64,000 bases of DNA from Nocardiopsis suaedae (GCF_027706745.1 NZ_JAQFWP010000024.1:22579-86578); one strand, 5' to 3'; counted from the stretch's first letter, positions 24,648 through 32,995 are shown. A program made the numbers and translations. Notes: generated by a model not told the origin, from the sequence alone.

Positions 24648-26119
24648 TCCGGACCGCCCCCGGGCGCACCCTCTTCAGGCGGCTCGTCCTCGTCGGCCGG
24701 GGCCGCCCGGTTCACCTCCGCAGCGATCGCGCCGATCGGGTCGGCGAGCTGCTCGCGTTCCTTCATCGCGACCACATCGGCGACCTCGGTCGGCATCAGC
24801 CCGTACCGGGACGCGAGCCACTCGAACGGGAACCCGATCGCCTTCAACTTCTGCAAGGCGTCGGCGACCTGGGCCTGGGACCGGGACTGGGCATCAGCCC
24901 ACAGCACCGACCCCCCGGCCACCGCCCGAGCCCGGTCGTCGTCGTTCATGGCCAGAGCGACCAGCCGGAACATCTCCCGCAGCGCCTGGCCGTACCAGAG
25001 CTGCTTCTCCTCGACCCGCTTGACCAGCCCGGTCTCGGCGGCGATCAGCGCGTCCCCGGACAGGTTGGCCATCTTTCCGATGAGGTAGTGCTGCGGGGTG
25101 CGGGTCTGGGCGGCGATGTGCCCGACTGCGACCTCGATCACCGAGGTGTAGGCCTCCAGGTTCGCCGCCGACCACTCCGTGGTCCGGGTCGACTCGTCGC
25201 CGTCGATCCACAGGATGCGGTCGACCGCGAACTTCTCCAGGTCCACGGGCCGCTCGCCGGTGACGTTGCCGTTCTGGTCGAGGATGGGGATGGTGGGCCG
25301 CTCCGCGCCGAGCACGATCCGCTGCGGGAACGAGGCGTAGTCCGAGGCGGTGAACAGCTGCGCCCACAGCAGGTTGACCGCGTCCTGCATGGCCACGACA
25401 CCGCGCACGTCCGAGATCGGGTCGTCGGCCAGCAGCGGCCGGTTCGGCAGCTCCACGACCGGCACGACTCCCAGCGGGTTGCGCTGCGGGTTGGGCTCGT
25501 CCCCCATGTCCCGCGGCTCCCACGAGGCGATCTCCTCGTCGGCCTGCGTCATGTTCGCCGACTTGTCCTGGCGCGGCAGCGCCCGCTCGAACTTCCACAC
25601 CTCGTCGGGCAGGTACAGCACGGCCATGTCGGTGTAGCCGTCCTGCCACCGCCGCAGCGCGGCGCGGCGCCGCCGGCGGCTGCCCGGCTCGTAGGCCACC
25701 ACACAGGATGTGGCGTCCTCGAAGGTCACTGCCGGGGTCTCGGGGTCGGACGGGTTGCCCCACACCAGCACGTAGGAACGGGCGGCGATCACCGACCCCT
25801 GAAACCCGAGCTGGCTGTCGGCGTCGAGGCCGTTGGCCTGCCACACCCGCCACAGCTCCGCATCGGCCCGCTCGGTCCCGGCCGGCTTGACGCCGTTCAC
25901 CGTCAGCCGCTCGACCGGGGAGTCGGCCACGACCTGCACCCAGTTGTCGGAGAACCCCCGGTAGCGGTCGCCGTGGTACTTGCGGAACTCCTCGGAGGCG
26001 AACTTCAGCGGCTGCTCGCCCTTGTAGTAGCGGGTGTGCTGGTCGACCTCGCCCCATCGGGTCGCCAGCTCGGACTCCAGCACGTCGACGAGTCGGCGCG
26101 CCTCCTCCACCGAGGCCAC
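24644..26119 (-). CDS. Portal protein (SPP1 gp6-like)
   Basis: The 491-residue protein has the ring-forming portal pattern of the SPP1 gp6 family: a starting helix, YYKGEQPLKFASEEF near residue 31, DNWVQVVADSPVERLTVNG near 57 and later ISDVRGVVAMQDAVNLLW. Further on it has TRTPQHYLIGKMANLSGDAL near 340. The C-terminal tail is acidic (ADEDEPPEEG), perhaps for contact with the head protein. It sits between the large terminase and the MuF gene. Confidence 0.92.
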   Translation of the reverse strand: MASVEEARRLVDVLESELATRWGEVDQHTRYYKGEQPLKFASEEFRKYHGDRYRGFSDNWVQVVADSPVERLTVNGVKPAGTERADAELWRVWQANGLDADSQLGFQGSVIAARSYVLVWGNPSDPETPAVTFEDATSCVVAYEPGSRRRRRAALRRWQDGYTDMAVLYLPDEVWKFERALPRQDKSANMTQADEEIASWEPRDMGDEPNPQRNPLGVVPVVELPNRPLLADDPISDVRGVVAMQDAVNLLWAQLFTASDYASFPQRIVLGAERPTIPILDQNGNVTGERPVDLEKFAVDRILWIDGDESTRTTEWSAANLEAYTSVIEVAVGHIAAQTRTPQHYLIGKMANLSGDALIAAETGLVKRVEEKQLWYGQALREMFRLVALAMNDDDRARAVAGGSVLWADAQSRSQAQVADALQKLKAIGFPFEWLASRYGLMPTEVADVVAMKEREQLADPIGAIAAEVNRAAPADEDEPPEEGAPGGGPE

Positions 26120-26134
26120 AGCCCACCCCCTTCT

Positions 26135-27766
26135 TCACGCGGTGTAGACGTAGGTGCGGCGCTTGCGCGCGGCCCCGGCGGCGATGACGTCGCCGGCGGC
26201 CTCGTGCGCCAGCACGGACGTCACGGCGGCGTCGATCTTCTGGGCGTCGCTGGCCTTGCGGAGCACGTACCGGTCGCCCGGACGCGCCGCGGTCCTGGTG
26301 TTCGCAACATGGTCGGCGGTCAGCGGGCAGCCGTCGTGCGACCAGGTCGTGTCCTTCTTCAGCACGTCGGTGCGCAGCCGCTCGGCCGCGGCGTGCATCT
26401 GCACCACACGGCGGGTCTGCCACCGGATGACCCGACGGTCGCCGTAGGCGTCGACCCACGCATCGACCTCCGACTCCCAGTACGGCGGGTCGGCGTACAG
26501 CCGCACCACGTCAAAGCGGCGCATCAGCTCATCCATCGCCGCAGCGACCTCCAGCCGCGGCACCTGCCCGTCCGGGTAGTCGGCCGGGTTCCAGACCGTC
26601 GGCTTGCGGTCCGGCCCGTAGACCGGCGTGAACTGGTACCCGTCGAGGGTCTCGGCGCGGATGGCCGTGTGGTCGTCAATGTCGGAGCCGTCGAACCCGA
26701 GCACGACCCGGGAGTGCGGCCGCACCGCGCGGGGCGCCGCCCGCTTCTCCCACGCGGCCCCGTCCAACCAACTCGCGGTGCCAGAGACGACCCGGTTGCC
26801 GAAGAACCGCTCGGCCTGGGCCGGATCGCGCTCCAGCAGCTCGGCGGCCTCGGCCTCGATCCCGTCGAGGTCGACGTGCGAGCTTCCCGCGTAGACGTAG
26901 CGGTGGATCCGCCGCCGCTGCCGCTTGTCCGTGTACGAGAGCCCCTTGGGCGCCTGCGGGTGGTACCGGAAGATGTCCGGCCGCCGAGACTGCGCGGTGC
27001 GCTGCGCCACGCTGTCCTCTGAGGGGTCCCACGAGTTCGTCGTCTCGATCGCCCGACCGCCCATGCCCGCCAGACCGCGACGCTGCGTATCGGCCGTCTT
27101 CGTCATCTTGTTCGTCGGAGTCCAGATCCCCGTCTCGTCCTGCAGCGCCATCGTGATCGGCTGCCCCAGGCGGGACGTCGCCGAGGACGTGACAACGTCG
27201 ATCCGGCCGCCGCCGGGCAACCGGATGAACTCCTCGCCGGCCTTCGGCAGCACCTCGGCGAGCGGGCCCTGACGGATCATCGACCGCAGCGGCCGGTACA
27301 CGTTGTCGGTCTGGTCCTCCGACGTCGCGGTGAGCTGGATCAGCGGCGTCGGCCACGGCCGCCCCATCGGCTCGCCCGGCCGGTACTCGTACCACCAACC
27401 GCACCCGCACCCGTGGGCGGCGCACCGGTACACTTCGCCGCCGCCCGCCCAGTCGGCGAACACGACCGGCCCGACCGCCTCGGCGAGGATCAAGGTGGCG
27501 CTCCACGGGCCCTTGCCGGTCTTCTGCGGCGCGACCACCTGGGAGCGCCGGTAGGCGAACGCGGTCGCGAGCTGGCCCGGCTTGGCCTCCGGCTTCACCC
27601 GGTAGTGGTTGACCGTGCACCACAGCTGCCACGGGTAGAGCTCCATGGTCTCGCCCGCGCGGAACCCGTCCGGCACCGGGCAGTGCCGCTCGATCCAGTC
27701 GGGGACGATCCACAGGGTGGGGAAGTCGACAACGAACTCGGCCGCCGGGTTAGGCGCCTTCGCCAT
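26135..27766 (-). CDS. Terminase large subunit
   Basis: The 543-residue protein is the packaging motor. A Walker A-like stretch APQKTGKGPWS lies near 79-89, with a nearby adenine-binding motif LYPWQ. A Cys/His-rich insert (RCAAHGCGCGWWYEY, ~125-140) may bind zinc. The nuclease half carries LGFDGSDIDDHTAI (~330) with clustered aspartates and later MDELMRRFDVVRLYADPPYW, matching a RNase H-type nuclease. It overlaps the small subunit gene by 17 bp. Confidence 0.93.
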   Translation of the reverse strand: MAKAPNPAAEFVVDFPTLWIVPDWIERHCPVPDGFRAGETMELYPWQLWCTVNHYRVKPEAKPGQLATAFAYRRSQVVAPQKTGKGPWSATLILAEAVGPVVFADWAGGGEVYRCAAHGCGCGWWYEYRPGEPMGRPWPTPLIQLTATSEDQTDNVYRPLRSMIRQGPLAEVLPKAGEEFIRLPGGGRIDVVTSSATSRLGQPITMALQDETGIWTPTNKMTKTADTQRRGLAGMGGRAIETTNSWDPSEDSVAQRTAQSRRPDIFRYHPQAPKGLSYTDKRQRRRIHRYVYAGSSHVDLDGIEAEAAELLERDPAQAERFFGNRVVSGTASWLDGAAWEKRAAPRAVRPHSRVVLGFDGSDIDDHTAIRAETLDGYQFTPVYGPDRKPTVWNPADYPDGQVPRLEVAAAMDELMRRFDVVRLYADPPYWESEVDAWVDAYGDRRVIRWQTRRVVQMHAAAERLRTDVLKKDTTWSHDGCPLTADHVANTRTAARPGDRYVLRKASDAQKIDAAVTSVLAHEAAGDVIAAGAARKRRTYVYTA

Positions 27767-28235
27767 CGGTCACGACCTTCAACCGGTCGCGCGCGGAACG
27801 CCGCTGAGGCTTCGCCCCCGTCGGGGCCGGCGCCTCCTCGCCCGCGGGCTGCTCGTCAGGGGCGTCGGCGACCTTCCACCGGTTGCGGAGCATCCCCTGC
27901 ACCGTCAGCCCGAGCGAGTCCATGTACTGGCGCACGACCTTCTGCACGTCGGCCCGGGCGCCGGGCTGCTCGGCCTCGCCGAGGTTGCGCACCAGCAGCG
28001 CCACCTCGTAGGTCTGGCCCATCTCCTCCCACATCACCGCCTGCGGGCGCGACCACAGGTCCCGCCACAGGTCCCACTCGCGCGGCTGCACATCGGTCAG
28101 CGGCCACGCCGGCGGCGCGCCGGTGCGGCTCGGCGGGAGCGTCTTCCATCCGGCGGAGTCGCCGGGGCGGGTGCGGCGGAGCGCGTTGGGATCCGGCGGC
28201 GGGCCGGACGTGACGCGGGCGCCTCCTCGGGGCAT
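27750..28235 (-). CDS. Terminase small subunit
   Basis: The 161-residue protein begins PRGGARVTSGPPPDPNALRR, a start common to actinophage small terminases. It continues with WPLTDVQPREWDLWRDLWSR and a helical middle typical of the phage P27/TerS group. It would recognise phage DNA and load the large subunit. The start at 28235 lies about 10 nt after GAGGAG. The gene is followed with a short overlap by TerL. Confidence 0.85.
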   Translation of the reverse strand: MPRGGARVTSGPPPDPNALRRTRPGDSAGWKTLPPSRTGAPPAWPLTDVQPREWDLWRDLWSRPQAVMWEEMGQTYEVALLVRNLGEAEQPGARADVQKVVRQYMDSLGLTVQGMLRNRWKVADAPDEQPAGEEAPAPTGAKPQRRSARDRLKVVTDGEGA

Positions 28236-28400
28236 CGGTCATCAACTCCTCGCCGCCGCGTTGCGCGGCACGATCGGCCGCCACGTTGCGTGACGGCGGT
28301 GACCCTATGAACATGACGGACTTTTCAGCGCCCTCCCCGGCGCCCCAGGAGAACCCCCTCCCAGGGGGTCATCCCCCACCAGTTTTTTTGTTCGCCCTGG
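28236..28400. other. Noncoding region before TerS, candidate packaging site
   Basis: Between the HNH and TerS genes are two direct repeats, GCCGCCGCGTTGCG (28252-28265) and GCCGCCACGTTGCG (28277-28290), 25 bp apart. A hairpin GGGGG-TCAT-CCCCC (28364-28377) is followed by seven T residues. In HK97-like phages this position next to an HNH gene holds the cos site. Whether these repeats are terminase-binding sites is an inference. Confidence 0.45.
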
Positions 28401-28778
28401 TCAGGGGTCTCTGTCGTTCCATCCGCCGGGCTGCTCAACAGCAGTGATCCTGCTGTGGCAGGCACGTGTGAGCGCCTGGAGGTTGTCCCAGTCGTGGCCG
28501 CGCGGACCGGACGGGCCGAGGCCGTCGCGGTGGTGGACGTGCTCGGCCAAGGGCCGCACGAGCGCGGGCTGGGCTGCGTGCTCGTCGCACTCGCAGTAGG
28601 GGTGCGCCTCCAGGTAGGCCCTACGGGTGCGCCTCCACTGGGGGGTGGCATAGGCCCGGGTGCGGGGGGTGCGCTCCCGGCGGGCGGTCTGCTGGCACCC
28701 CCCGCACCGGCCCCCTGGGGTGAGGTTCGGGCAGCCCGGTGTGGGGCAGGTTTGTAGGGCTCTGCGGCGTGTGCTCAT
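28401..28778 (-). CDS. HNH endonuclease adjacent to terminase
   Basis: The 125-residue protein has two Cys pairs at the N-terminus (CPTPGCPNLTPGGRCGGC) and the HNH core near residues 80-115: AEHVHHRDGLG, then HDWDNLQALTRACHSRIT. Phage HNH proteins next to the terminase stimulate cos cleavage by TerL in HK97-type packaging. It is the first gene of the late region in transcription order. Confidence 0.9.
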   Translation of the reverse strand: MSTRRRALQTCPTPGCPNLTPGGRCGGCQQTARRERTPRTRAYATPQWRRTRRAYLEAHPYCECDEHAAQPALVRPLAEHVHHRDGLGPSGPRGHDWDNLQALTRACHSRITAVEQPGGWNDRDP

Positions 28779-28897
28779 GGGACGCGCTCGTGCTTGGAAG
28801 GTTGACGGCGTGGCCTGTCGTGGCCAGTCGGCCCGGTGGGGCTGATGGGACGTTTACCGTTTGGGCGAATCCCCACGAATCCCCCTTTGGAGGACGC

Positions 28898-29488
28898 ATG
28901 GCCGAGGAGCTGCGCCCGGATATCCAGGCCGCGAAGGACCGGATGAGCAGCCGGATCGGCGCGAATCGGGAGATGCGCAAGCTGGTCGAGTACCTGTGGC
29001 ACGGCGAGCAGGTGACGCACCTGGTGAGCGGGGCCTACGGCGGCGGGGTCGGCTTGGTGGTGCTGACCGATCGGCGGATGCTGTTCTTGAAGGACGGGTG
29101 GACGTCGCAGACGGTCGAGTCGTTCCCGTTCGAGAAGGTCTCGTCGGTGCAGTGGTCGGGCGGCATGATGATGGGCAAGATCATCGTGTTCGCCTCGGGC
29201 AACAAGGCCGAGATCACCCAGGTCCCCAAGCCCGACGGCAAGGCGATGGTGGACGCTCTGAACAACGTCCTCGCCGGAGCGCCGCAGCCCGCCGCGCCGC
29301 CGGCACCGTCTCCGGCCCCCCAACCGCCGGCGCCTCAGGTTCCTCCGGTGCCGCCGTCGTTCCAGCAGGCGGCGGTCCCCGCTCAGGACCCGCTCGGGGC
29401 CGTGCCGTCGTTCGAGCTGGTGCGCGCGCTGCGAGACCGGGGCGTCGTGACGCCCGACGAGTTCGCGTTCATCGCCCAGCGGCTGTAG
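28898..29488 (+). CDS. PH-like domain protein with SHOCT-like tail, probable moron
   Basis: The ATG at 28898 follows TTTGGAGGACGC, a clear ribosome site. The 196-residue protein has a bacterial PH-like domain at ~40-125, with VGLVVLTDRRMLFLKDG and a following beta-rich part. A Pro/Ala-rich linker (~128-165) leads to a C-terminal SHOCT-like motif (SFELVRALRDRGVVTPDEF). It is the only plus-strand gene within the minus-strand late/early region and is bracketed by terminators. That is the arrangement of a moron, a gene expressed separately from the prophage. Its role is unknown. Confidence 0.75.
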   Translation: MAEELRPDIQAAKDRMSSRIGANREMRKLVEYLWHGEQVTHLVSGAYGGGVGLVVLTDRRMLFLKDGWTSQTVESFPFEKVSSVQWSGGMMMGKIIVFASGNKAEITQVPKPDGKAMVDALNNVLAGAPQPAAPPAPSPAPQPPAPQVPPVPPSFQQAAVPAQDPLGAVPSFELVRALRDRGVVTPDEFAFIAQRL

Positions 29489-29494
29489 TTGGGC

Positions 29495-29587
29495 GCGTGC
29501 CCGCCCCCGGCGTTGGACCCCCAGCCGTTGGCCGGGGGCGGGCACGCAGAAGGCCCCGGGAGCGTGTGATCGCTCGACCGGGGCCTC
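29495..29587. terminator. Two strong hairpins after the PH-domain gene
   Basis: The first has 17-bp perfect arms (29495-29511 and 29531-29547; arm GCGTGCCCGCCCCCGGC). The second pairs AGGCCCCGG (from 29550) with CCGGGGCCT (to 29588 region). Together they insulate the plus-strand PH gene from the minus-strand gene at 29588. Confidence 0.8.
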
Positions 29588-29866
29588 CTAGTTCCACCAG
29601 ATCGCGAGTCCGACAGTGTTGCCCGAGATGACATGGTGTCGTTCGACCAAAGACGCCAGTGAGCCAGATTCGTCCTGGCCGCTCAGATGTACTGCCCGGA
29701 CGTTTTCTTCACGCTCCGCGCACCAGTCCTCGAGTTGCTGGCGATCTTGTTCTGTTGACTCCGGAGCAACCGCGTACCTTCCTGTAGCGGTCTCGCCTTC
29801 GTCGAGCAACTTACTGAGGTTCGAGATCTTGTGCGGGTCGCTTGTCTCGCCTTCGATAAGGTTCAT
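29588..29866 (-). CDS. Orphan protein with lower GC content
   Basis: The 92-residue product (MNLIEGETSDPHKISNLSKL...) is acidic, helical and then beta-rich at the end (VISGNTVGLAIWWN). Its codons end in A or T far more often than those of its neighbours, pointing to recent acquisition. The ribosome site is weak. It is flanked by terminators on one side and an intergenic region on the other. I do not recognise a family. Together with the PH-domain gene it forms a small accessory block between late and early regions. Confidence 0.5.
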   Translation of the reverse strand: MNLIEGETSDPHKISNLSKLLDEGETATGRYAVAPESTEQDRQQLEDWCAEREENVRAVHLSGQDESGSLASLVERHHVISGNTVGLAIWWN

Positions 29867-30025
29867 GGCCTAATAGTGAGCGCCGCCACGCCCTGCATGG
29901 GGGTTCGACACGCACCGATCCTAGGAGCGTGTCGCTCAACCGGGGCTTCCGCATATGGACATAGCTCCGCTGTGGCCTTTGATCTTTCACCACTTTATCA
30001 TCACGCGCCTCCTAGCCCGCAACGG

Positions 30026-30211
30026 CTAGCGGGGACGGACCGCCTTGGCGAGGGCGCGGTCGAGGGGGCGGCGCACGGCCTCCCAGGTCGCGATGAGCAA
30101 CCGGGCGGGGATGCTCCGGTCGCCGGGCGCCTGGCGCTGCTCGTGGTCGAGCCAGTCGACGTAGACCCAGATGAGGAGAGTAAGGGCGGCCCCGCCGTAG
30201 ATGAACTCCAT
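30026..30211 (-). CDS. Small membrane protein
   Basis: The ATG at 30211 follows GAGGAG. The 61-residue protein starts with one membrane helix (MEFIYGGAALTLLIWVYVDW), followed by a basic cytoplasmic tail ending RALAKAVRPR. No family is recognised. It overlaps nothing but lies 4 bp after the stop of the HTH gene in transcription order, so both are in one operon. Confidence 0.6.
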   Translation of the reverse strand: MEFIYGGAALTLLIWVYVDWLDHEQRQAPGDRSIPARLLIATWEAVRRPLDRALAKAVRPR

Positions 30212-30215
30212 GGGG

Positions 30216-30527
30216 TCATTCTCCTCGGCTGGCCCGGCGGGCGGGGTGGATTCGGCGGGCGGCCTCGGTGGCGAACACGTCCGACAGCCAGTACCTCTTC
30301 GGCCGGCGGGCGCCGGGGATGGGGGCGAGGTGGCCTCGGTGTACCCAGGTGTCGATCGTGGCGCGGGTGACGCCGACCTGGGCGGCGGCCTCGGCGGCGG
30401 TGACCGCCACGTCCCCTTCGACCTTGTGCACCTCGGGGTCGACATGGTCGCCGTCTGCCGCGGCCTCTACCTCCCGAATCATGTGGAGGTCGACCTCCAC
30501 ATGATGCTGACCTGCTGATTTCTTCAT
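30216..30527 (-). CDS. HTH_17-type DNA-binding protein
   Basis: The ATG at 30527 overlaps the upstream TGA (TGATG). The 103-residue protein has a helix-turn-helix at ~47-95 with VTAAEAAAQVGVTRATIDTW then VHRGHLAPIPGARRPKRYWL, the MerR/excisionase-like pattern. The N-terminal ~40 residues contain repeated HHVEVDLHM-type charges and are encoded across a 26-bp perfect DNA palindrome. It may control early genes. It is the third HTH of this type in the prophage. Confidence 0.75.
   Translation of the reverse strand: MKKSAGQHHVEVDLHMIREVEAAADGDHVDPEVHKVEGDVAVTAAEAAAQVGVTRATIDTWVHRGHLAPIPGARRPKRYWLSDVFATEAARRIHPARRASRGE
30479..30504. repeat. 26-bp perfect palindrome inside the HTH gene
   Basis: The two 13-bp arms start TCATGTGGAGGTC and are exact complements with no loop. 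It lies in the coding sequence of the N-terminal part of the HTH protein. A perfect dyad of this length is unexpected by chance, so it is a candidate operator or recombination site. Confidence 0.7.
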
Positions 30528-31177
30528 CACACCGCCTCCTGGCCGATCAGGTCGCTCGGGCGCCATGCGTGACGGCGCCCGTCGGCACAGCGGCACAGGT
30601 TCTCGCCGCACCGGCACGCAGCGTTGAAGCACGTGATGAGGTCCCGCTCAGTGTCCAGGCGCAGGGACAGCGCGGAGCAGACGGGGCACCGCATGGCGGT
30701 GATGCGGACGAGCGGAGTGGTGTCGCCCAGGGCGGCGCTGGCCCTCCAGGTGAGCCGGCGGAGTTCGGAGTGCACGTGGTCTTCCAGGTCGCTGAGGAGG
30801 GAAGCGAGGGGCAGCAGGTCTGCGATCCGGCGTGTGAGCCGCTCGCGGGAGGGCGGGGCGAGGGTGGGGGCGACCCGGTCGGCGATCGCGCGTTCGAGGG
30901 CTGCCAGGTCGAGGAGGATGTCCCGGTGGGTGTCGAGCAGGGCCAGGTCGAGCGGAGCCTTCCCGGCTCCGATGGGTGCGAGGCCGCGGGCGGCCATGGC
31001 CTGGGCGTCCCAGCGTTCGGCGGCGGCGAGAGCGCCGCGGGCGGCGAGCTGGACCGAGGTGGGCGCCTGGGCGGGGCGTTGGGCGCGGTCGCCGGTGTGC
31101 AGGGCGGCGCGCAGGGCGATCAGGCGCCGGTCGAGAACGGCCAGGAGGCCGGCGGTGGCGGTGAGCTCGGTCTGCAT
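30527..31177 (-). CDS. Helical protein with C-terminal zinc-binding segment
   Basis: The 216-residue protein is long-helical for its first ~160 residues (with AARGALAAAERWDAQAMAAR and similar), and ends in a Cys-rich segment: MRCPVCSALSLRLD, then DLITCFNAACRCGENLCRC. The spacing suggests one or two zinc sites. Related proteins are common in actinophage early regions and have no assigned function. Its stop overlaps the start of the HTH gene. A nucleic-acid-binding role is plausible only. Confidence 0.65.
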   Translation of the reverse strand: MQTELTATAGLLAVLDRRLIALRAALHTGDRAQRPAQAPTSVQLAARGALAAAERWDAQAMAARGLAPIGAGKAPLDLALLDTHRDILLDLAALERAIADRVAPTLAPPSRERLTRRIADLLPLASLLSDLEDHVHSELRRLTWRASAALGDTTPLVRITAMRCPVCSALSLRLDTERDLITCFNAACRCGENLCRCADGRRHAWRPSDLIGQEAV

Positions 31178-31261
31178 TGTGTCCCCCCGGGCTTGTGGTC
31201 GGTGATTCCTGGCGGTGTGGATGGTTGCGGGGCCCGGCGGGGCACGGCCTGGCCCCCGCTG

Positions 31262-31333
31262 TCATCGCCGGGGTGCGGCTGGCGGCCGCTGGCCCGGACC
31301 GCTGGCCCTGGTGGCCGAGAAGGGCTTGGTCAT
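31262..31333 (-). CDS. Possible 23-residue peptide
   Basis: The ATG at 31333 is preceded by AAGGAGG and overlaps the stop of the upstream gene (ATGA). The peptide starts MTKPFSATRASGPGQR and is basic. The strong ribosome site and coupled start are the only evidence that it is made; it is below the size at which coding can be judged. Confidence 0.35.
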   Translation of the reverse strand: MTKPFSATRASGPGQRPPAAPRR

Positions 31334-31527
31334 GCGGCCTCCTTGCTGCTCAGGTGCCACCCTGAGCACCATTCGCAGGGGTAGGCGCGGTGCGGGATGA
31401 CGCGGGTGCGCGGGGCGGCAGCGATCTCGGCGAGGCGGGCCGCCGCAGCCTGCTGCGTCGGGAACCGTCGCTTGGTCCGGCAGGCGCGGGGACGGCTGGG
31501 GCGGAGGTAGCGGTACCGGTTGGCCAT
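31330..31527 (-). CDS. Small basic protein with Cys-x-x-Cys
   Basis: The 65-residue product begins MANRYRYLRPSRPRACRTK and ends CEWCSGWHLSSKEAA. Cys and His near the ends suggest one zinc site. Very similar small proteins are frequent in actinophage early operons, with no known function. It is coupled to a short downstream ORF. Confidence 0.6.
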   Translation of the reverse strand: MANRYRYLRPSRPRACRTKRRFPTQQAAAARLAEIAAAPRTRVIPHRAYPCEWCSGWHLSSKEAA

Positions 31528-31653
31528 GGCGTCCTCTCATCGGGGCCCTGTCACCCACGTAATGCCTCCCGAAGGCGGCGAGCGGTGACGGGGCATCCGG
31601 CATTCCCACCGCGCCTACCGGACGGAGGGTCAGGGGCAACCGAAGACCGGCCA

Positions 31654-32328
31654 TCAGCGCACCTGGATGAACGCTTCGCGGAGCACCTCGTCGGGGTAGG
31701 TGTTGATCTCGCCGTATACGGCGGAGTGCACCTTGATCGGCTCCTGCCCGCGGCTGCGCAGGAGCGCGGACGCGCAGATACCCACGCGGCGCAGGTAGGC
31801 GGCTTCGGTGCTGTGCCCGTTCCGCTTGGCGTAGCCGAGCGCGCTCGTCCACCCATGGCCCTCCTCCAGGGCGTCCACGCGGGCTTCGACGGTGTTCTGT
31901 CGGGTCTCCAGCTCGTTCATGCGCTGCTCGTGCGCGATGGCGACGTCGACCTGGTCGCGGAGGAGTTCGAGCGTGGACTTGGACCGGGTGTACGCGCCGG
32001 TGCGGCGGATGGCGGGGAGGACTTCGGAGGTCACCCACTTCTTGAAGCGTTTGGCCTCGGGCTTGCGGCTGCGCAGGATCAGCGAGTAGAGGCCGGACTC
32101 GTTGACGACCCACGGGTGACGTCCGCCAGGAGCAACATCGATAGTGTCGACGTTGCCGTTGACCTGCTGCTTTTCGTCTTCGTCCAGTGATCGCGCGGCG
32201 TCGCTGGTGTTACCGATCTCCAGAGCTCGGCACACGTCGGCGAGGACGAACCAGGGGGCGCCGTCGATGAGGACGTGGCGGATGGCGCCGAACTCGGGGT
32301 GCTCCAGGGCGGTCAGCTCGACGGTCAT
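31654..32328 (-). CDS. Bro-N antirepressor-like protein
   Basis: The 224-residue protein has a Bro-N domain at ~1-115: the segment IRHVLIDGAPWFVLADVCRA, then NESGLYSLILRSRKPEAKRF and KWVTSEVLPAIRRTGAY. Bro-N proteins are phage antirepressors and regulators. The C-terminal part (~155-224, from HGWTSALGYAKRNGH to VLREAFIQVR) is shared with the DinD-like protein at 36710-37429. A coiled-coil links the two. It is probably a regulator of the lytic switch or early genes. Location at the start of a short operon supports this. Confidence 0.88.
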   Translation of the reverse strand: MTVELTALEHPEFGAIRHVLIDGAPWFVLADVCRALEIGNTSDAARSLDEDEKQQVNGNVDTIDVAPGGRHPWVVNESGLYSLILRSRKPEAKRFKKWVTSEVLPAIRRTGAYTRSKSTLELLRDQVDVAIAHEQRMNELETRQNTVEARVDALEEGHGWTSALGYAKRNGHSTEAAYLRRVGICASALLRSRGQEPIKVHSAVYGEINTYPDEVLREAFIQVR

Positions 32329-32387
32329 CTCGGTCTCCTTCTCGGTTCGGAACGGTGCGGGGGCGGTGAGGACAAGCCGGGTGGGGG

Positions 32388-32415
32388 AGGGCGGGTACGC
32401 CTGTGTACCCGCCCT
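32388..32415 (-). terminator. Hairpin upstream of the Bro-N gene
   Basis: Eleven-bp arms (AGGGCGGGTAC and GTACCCGCCCT) enclose 6 nt. It lies between the Cys-rich gene at 32434 and the Bro-N gene and would end the longer early transcript, leaving Bro-N with its own promoter. Confidence 0.65.
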
Positions 32416-32433
32416 CCTTGTGGGGCGCCTGGA

Positions 32434-32715
32434 TCACTGCTGCGCCGAGTCGGGCGGGACGCGGCGGGTGGGGCACCCCTCGTGGTGGGCCTGGACGGCG
32501 GCCCACTCGATGCGGCCGCCGCGGAGCGCGAGGTGGATGCCGTGGCCCTCGCCGCATTCGGAGCAGCGGCCGGCGGTCGCCGCCGAGAGGATCTCGTCGG
32601 GGAAGACGAAGGCTTCCGGCGTCGCGGGGCCGGTGGCGCTGGCGAGGTCGGCGACGTTGCGCTCGAAGGTCGTGCGGATGTGGTCGAGCCGGTCGGTGAT
32701 GGCGTTCTGGTCCAT
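32434..32715 (-). CDS. Small zinc-binding protein
   Basis: The 93-residue product has helix-rich residues 1-45 and a Cys/His segment, CSECGEGHGIHL, then HHEGC near the end, consistent with a zinc ribbon. No family is assigned. It belongs to the chain of small early genes between the replication proteins and Bro-N. Confidence 0.6.
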   Translation of the reverse strand: MDQNAITDRLDHIRTTFERNVADLASATGPATPEAFVFPDEILSAATAGRCSECGEGHGIHLALRGGRIEWAAVQAHHEGCPTRRVPPDSAQQ

Positions 32716-32737
32716 GCCGGTGTCCTTCCGTTTCGGG

Positions 32738-32995
32738 TCAGCGGTCGGCCTTGGCGGCGAGGTAGTCGATGGCCTCCTTCATGGAGGGCTCGTAGCCGAG
32801 GGCGGCCGAGACCTCCTTGCGGATCCGGGTTCCGCGCTTCGCCCACTCGCGGGGCCAGGTCATGGTTGCGGTGGCGGCCTGGCGGTCCCATTCGGCCTTC
32901 ACGACGTCGGTGGGAAGGCCTGTCAGGAGCGCGACGGCTCGGTGGGAGAGCATCGGTTCGCCGTTGACCAGGGTGTAGAGCGGTTCGCCGGTCAT
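32738..32995 (-). CDS. Small early protein
   Basis: The ATG at 32995 follows GGAGGTG. The 85-residue product contains LVNGEPMLSHRAVALLTGLP, then a helical segment ending in YLAAKADR; the middle looks like a small DNA-binding helical protein, though no family is certain. It overlaps the next upstream ORF by 4 bp (ATGA). Confidence 0.6.
   Translation of the reverse strand: MTGEPLYTLVNGEPMLSHRAVALLTGLPTDVVKAEWDRQAATATMTWPREWAKRGTRIRKEVSAALGYEPSMKEAIDYLAAKADR

Noticed and set aside
24422..27022. Long plus-strand open frame opposite portal and terminase
   Set aside because: Antisense across two well-supported genes; no start site or motif.
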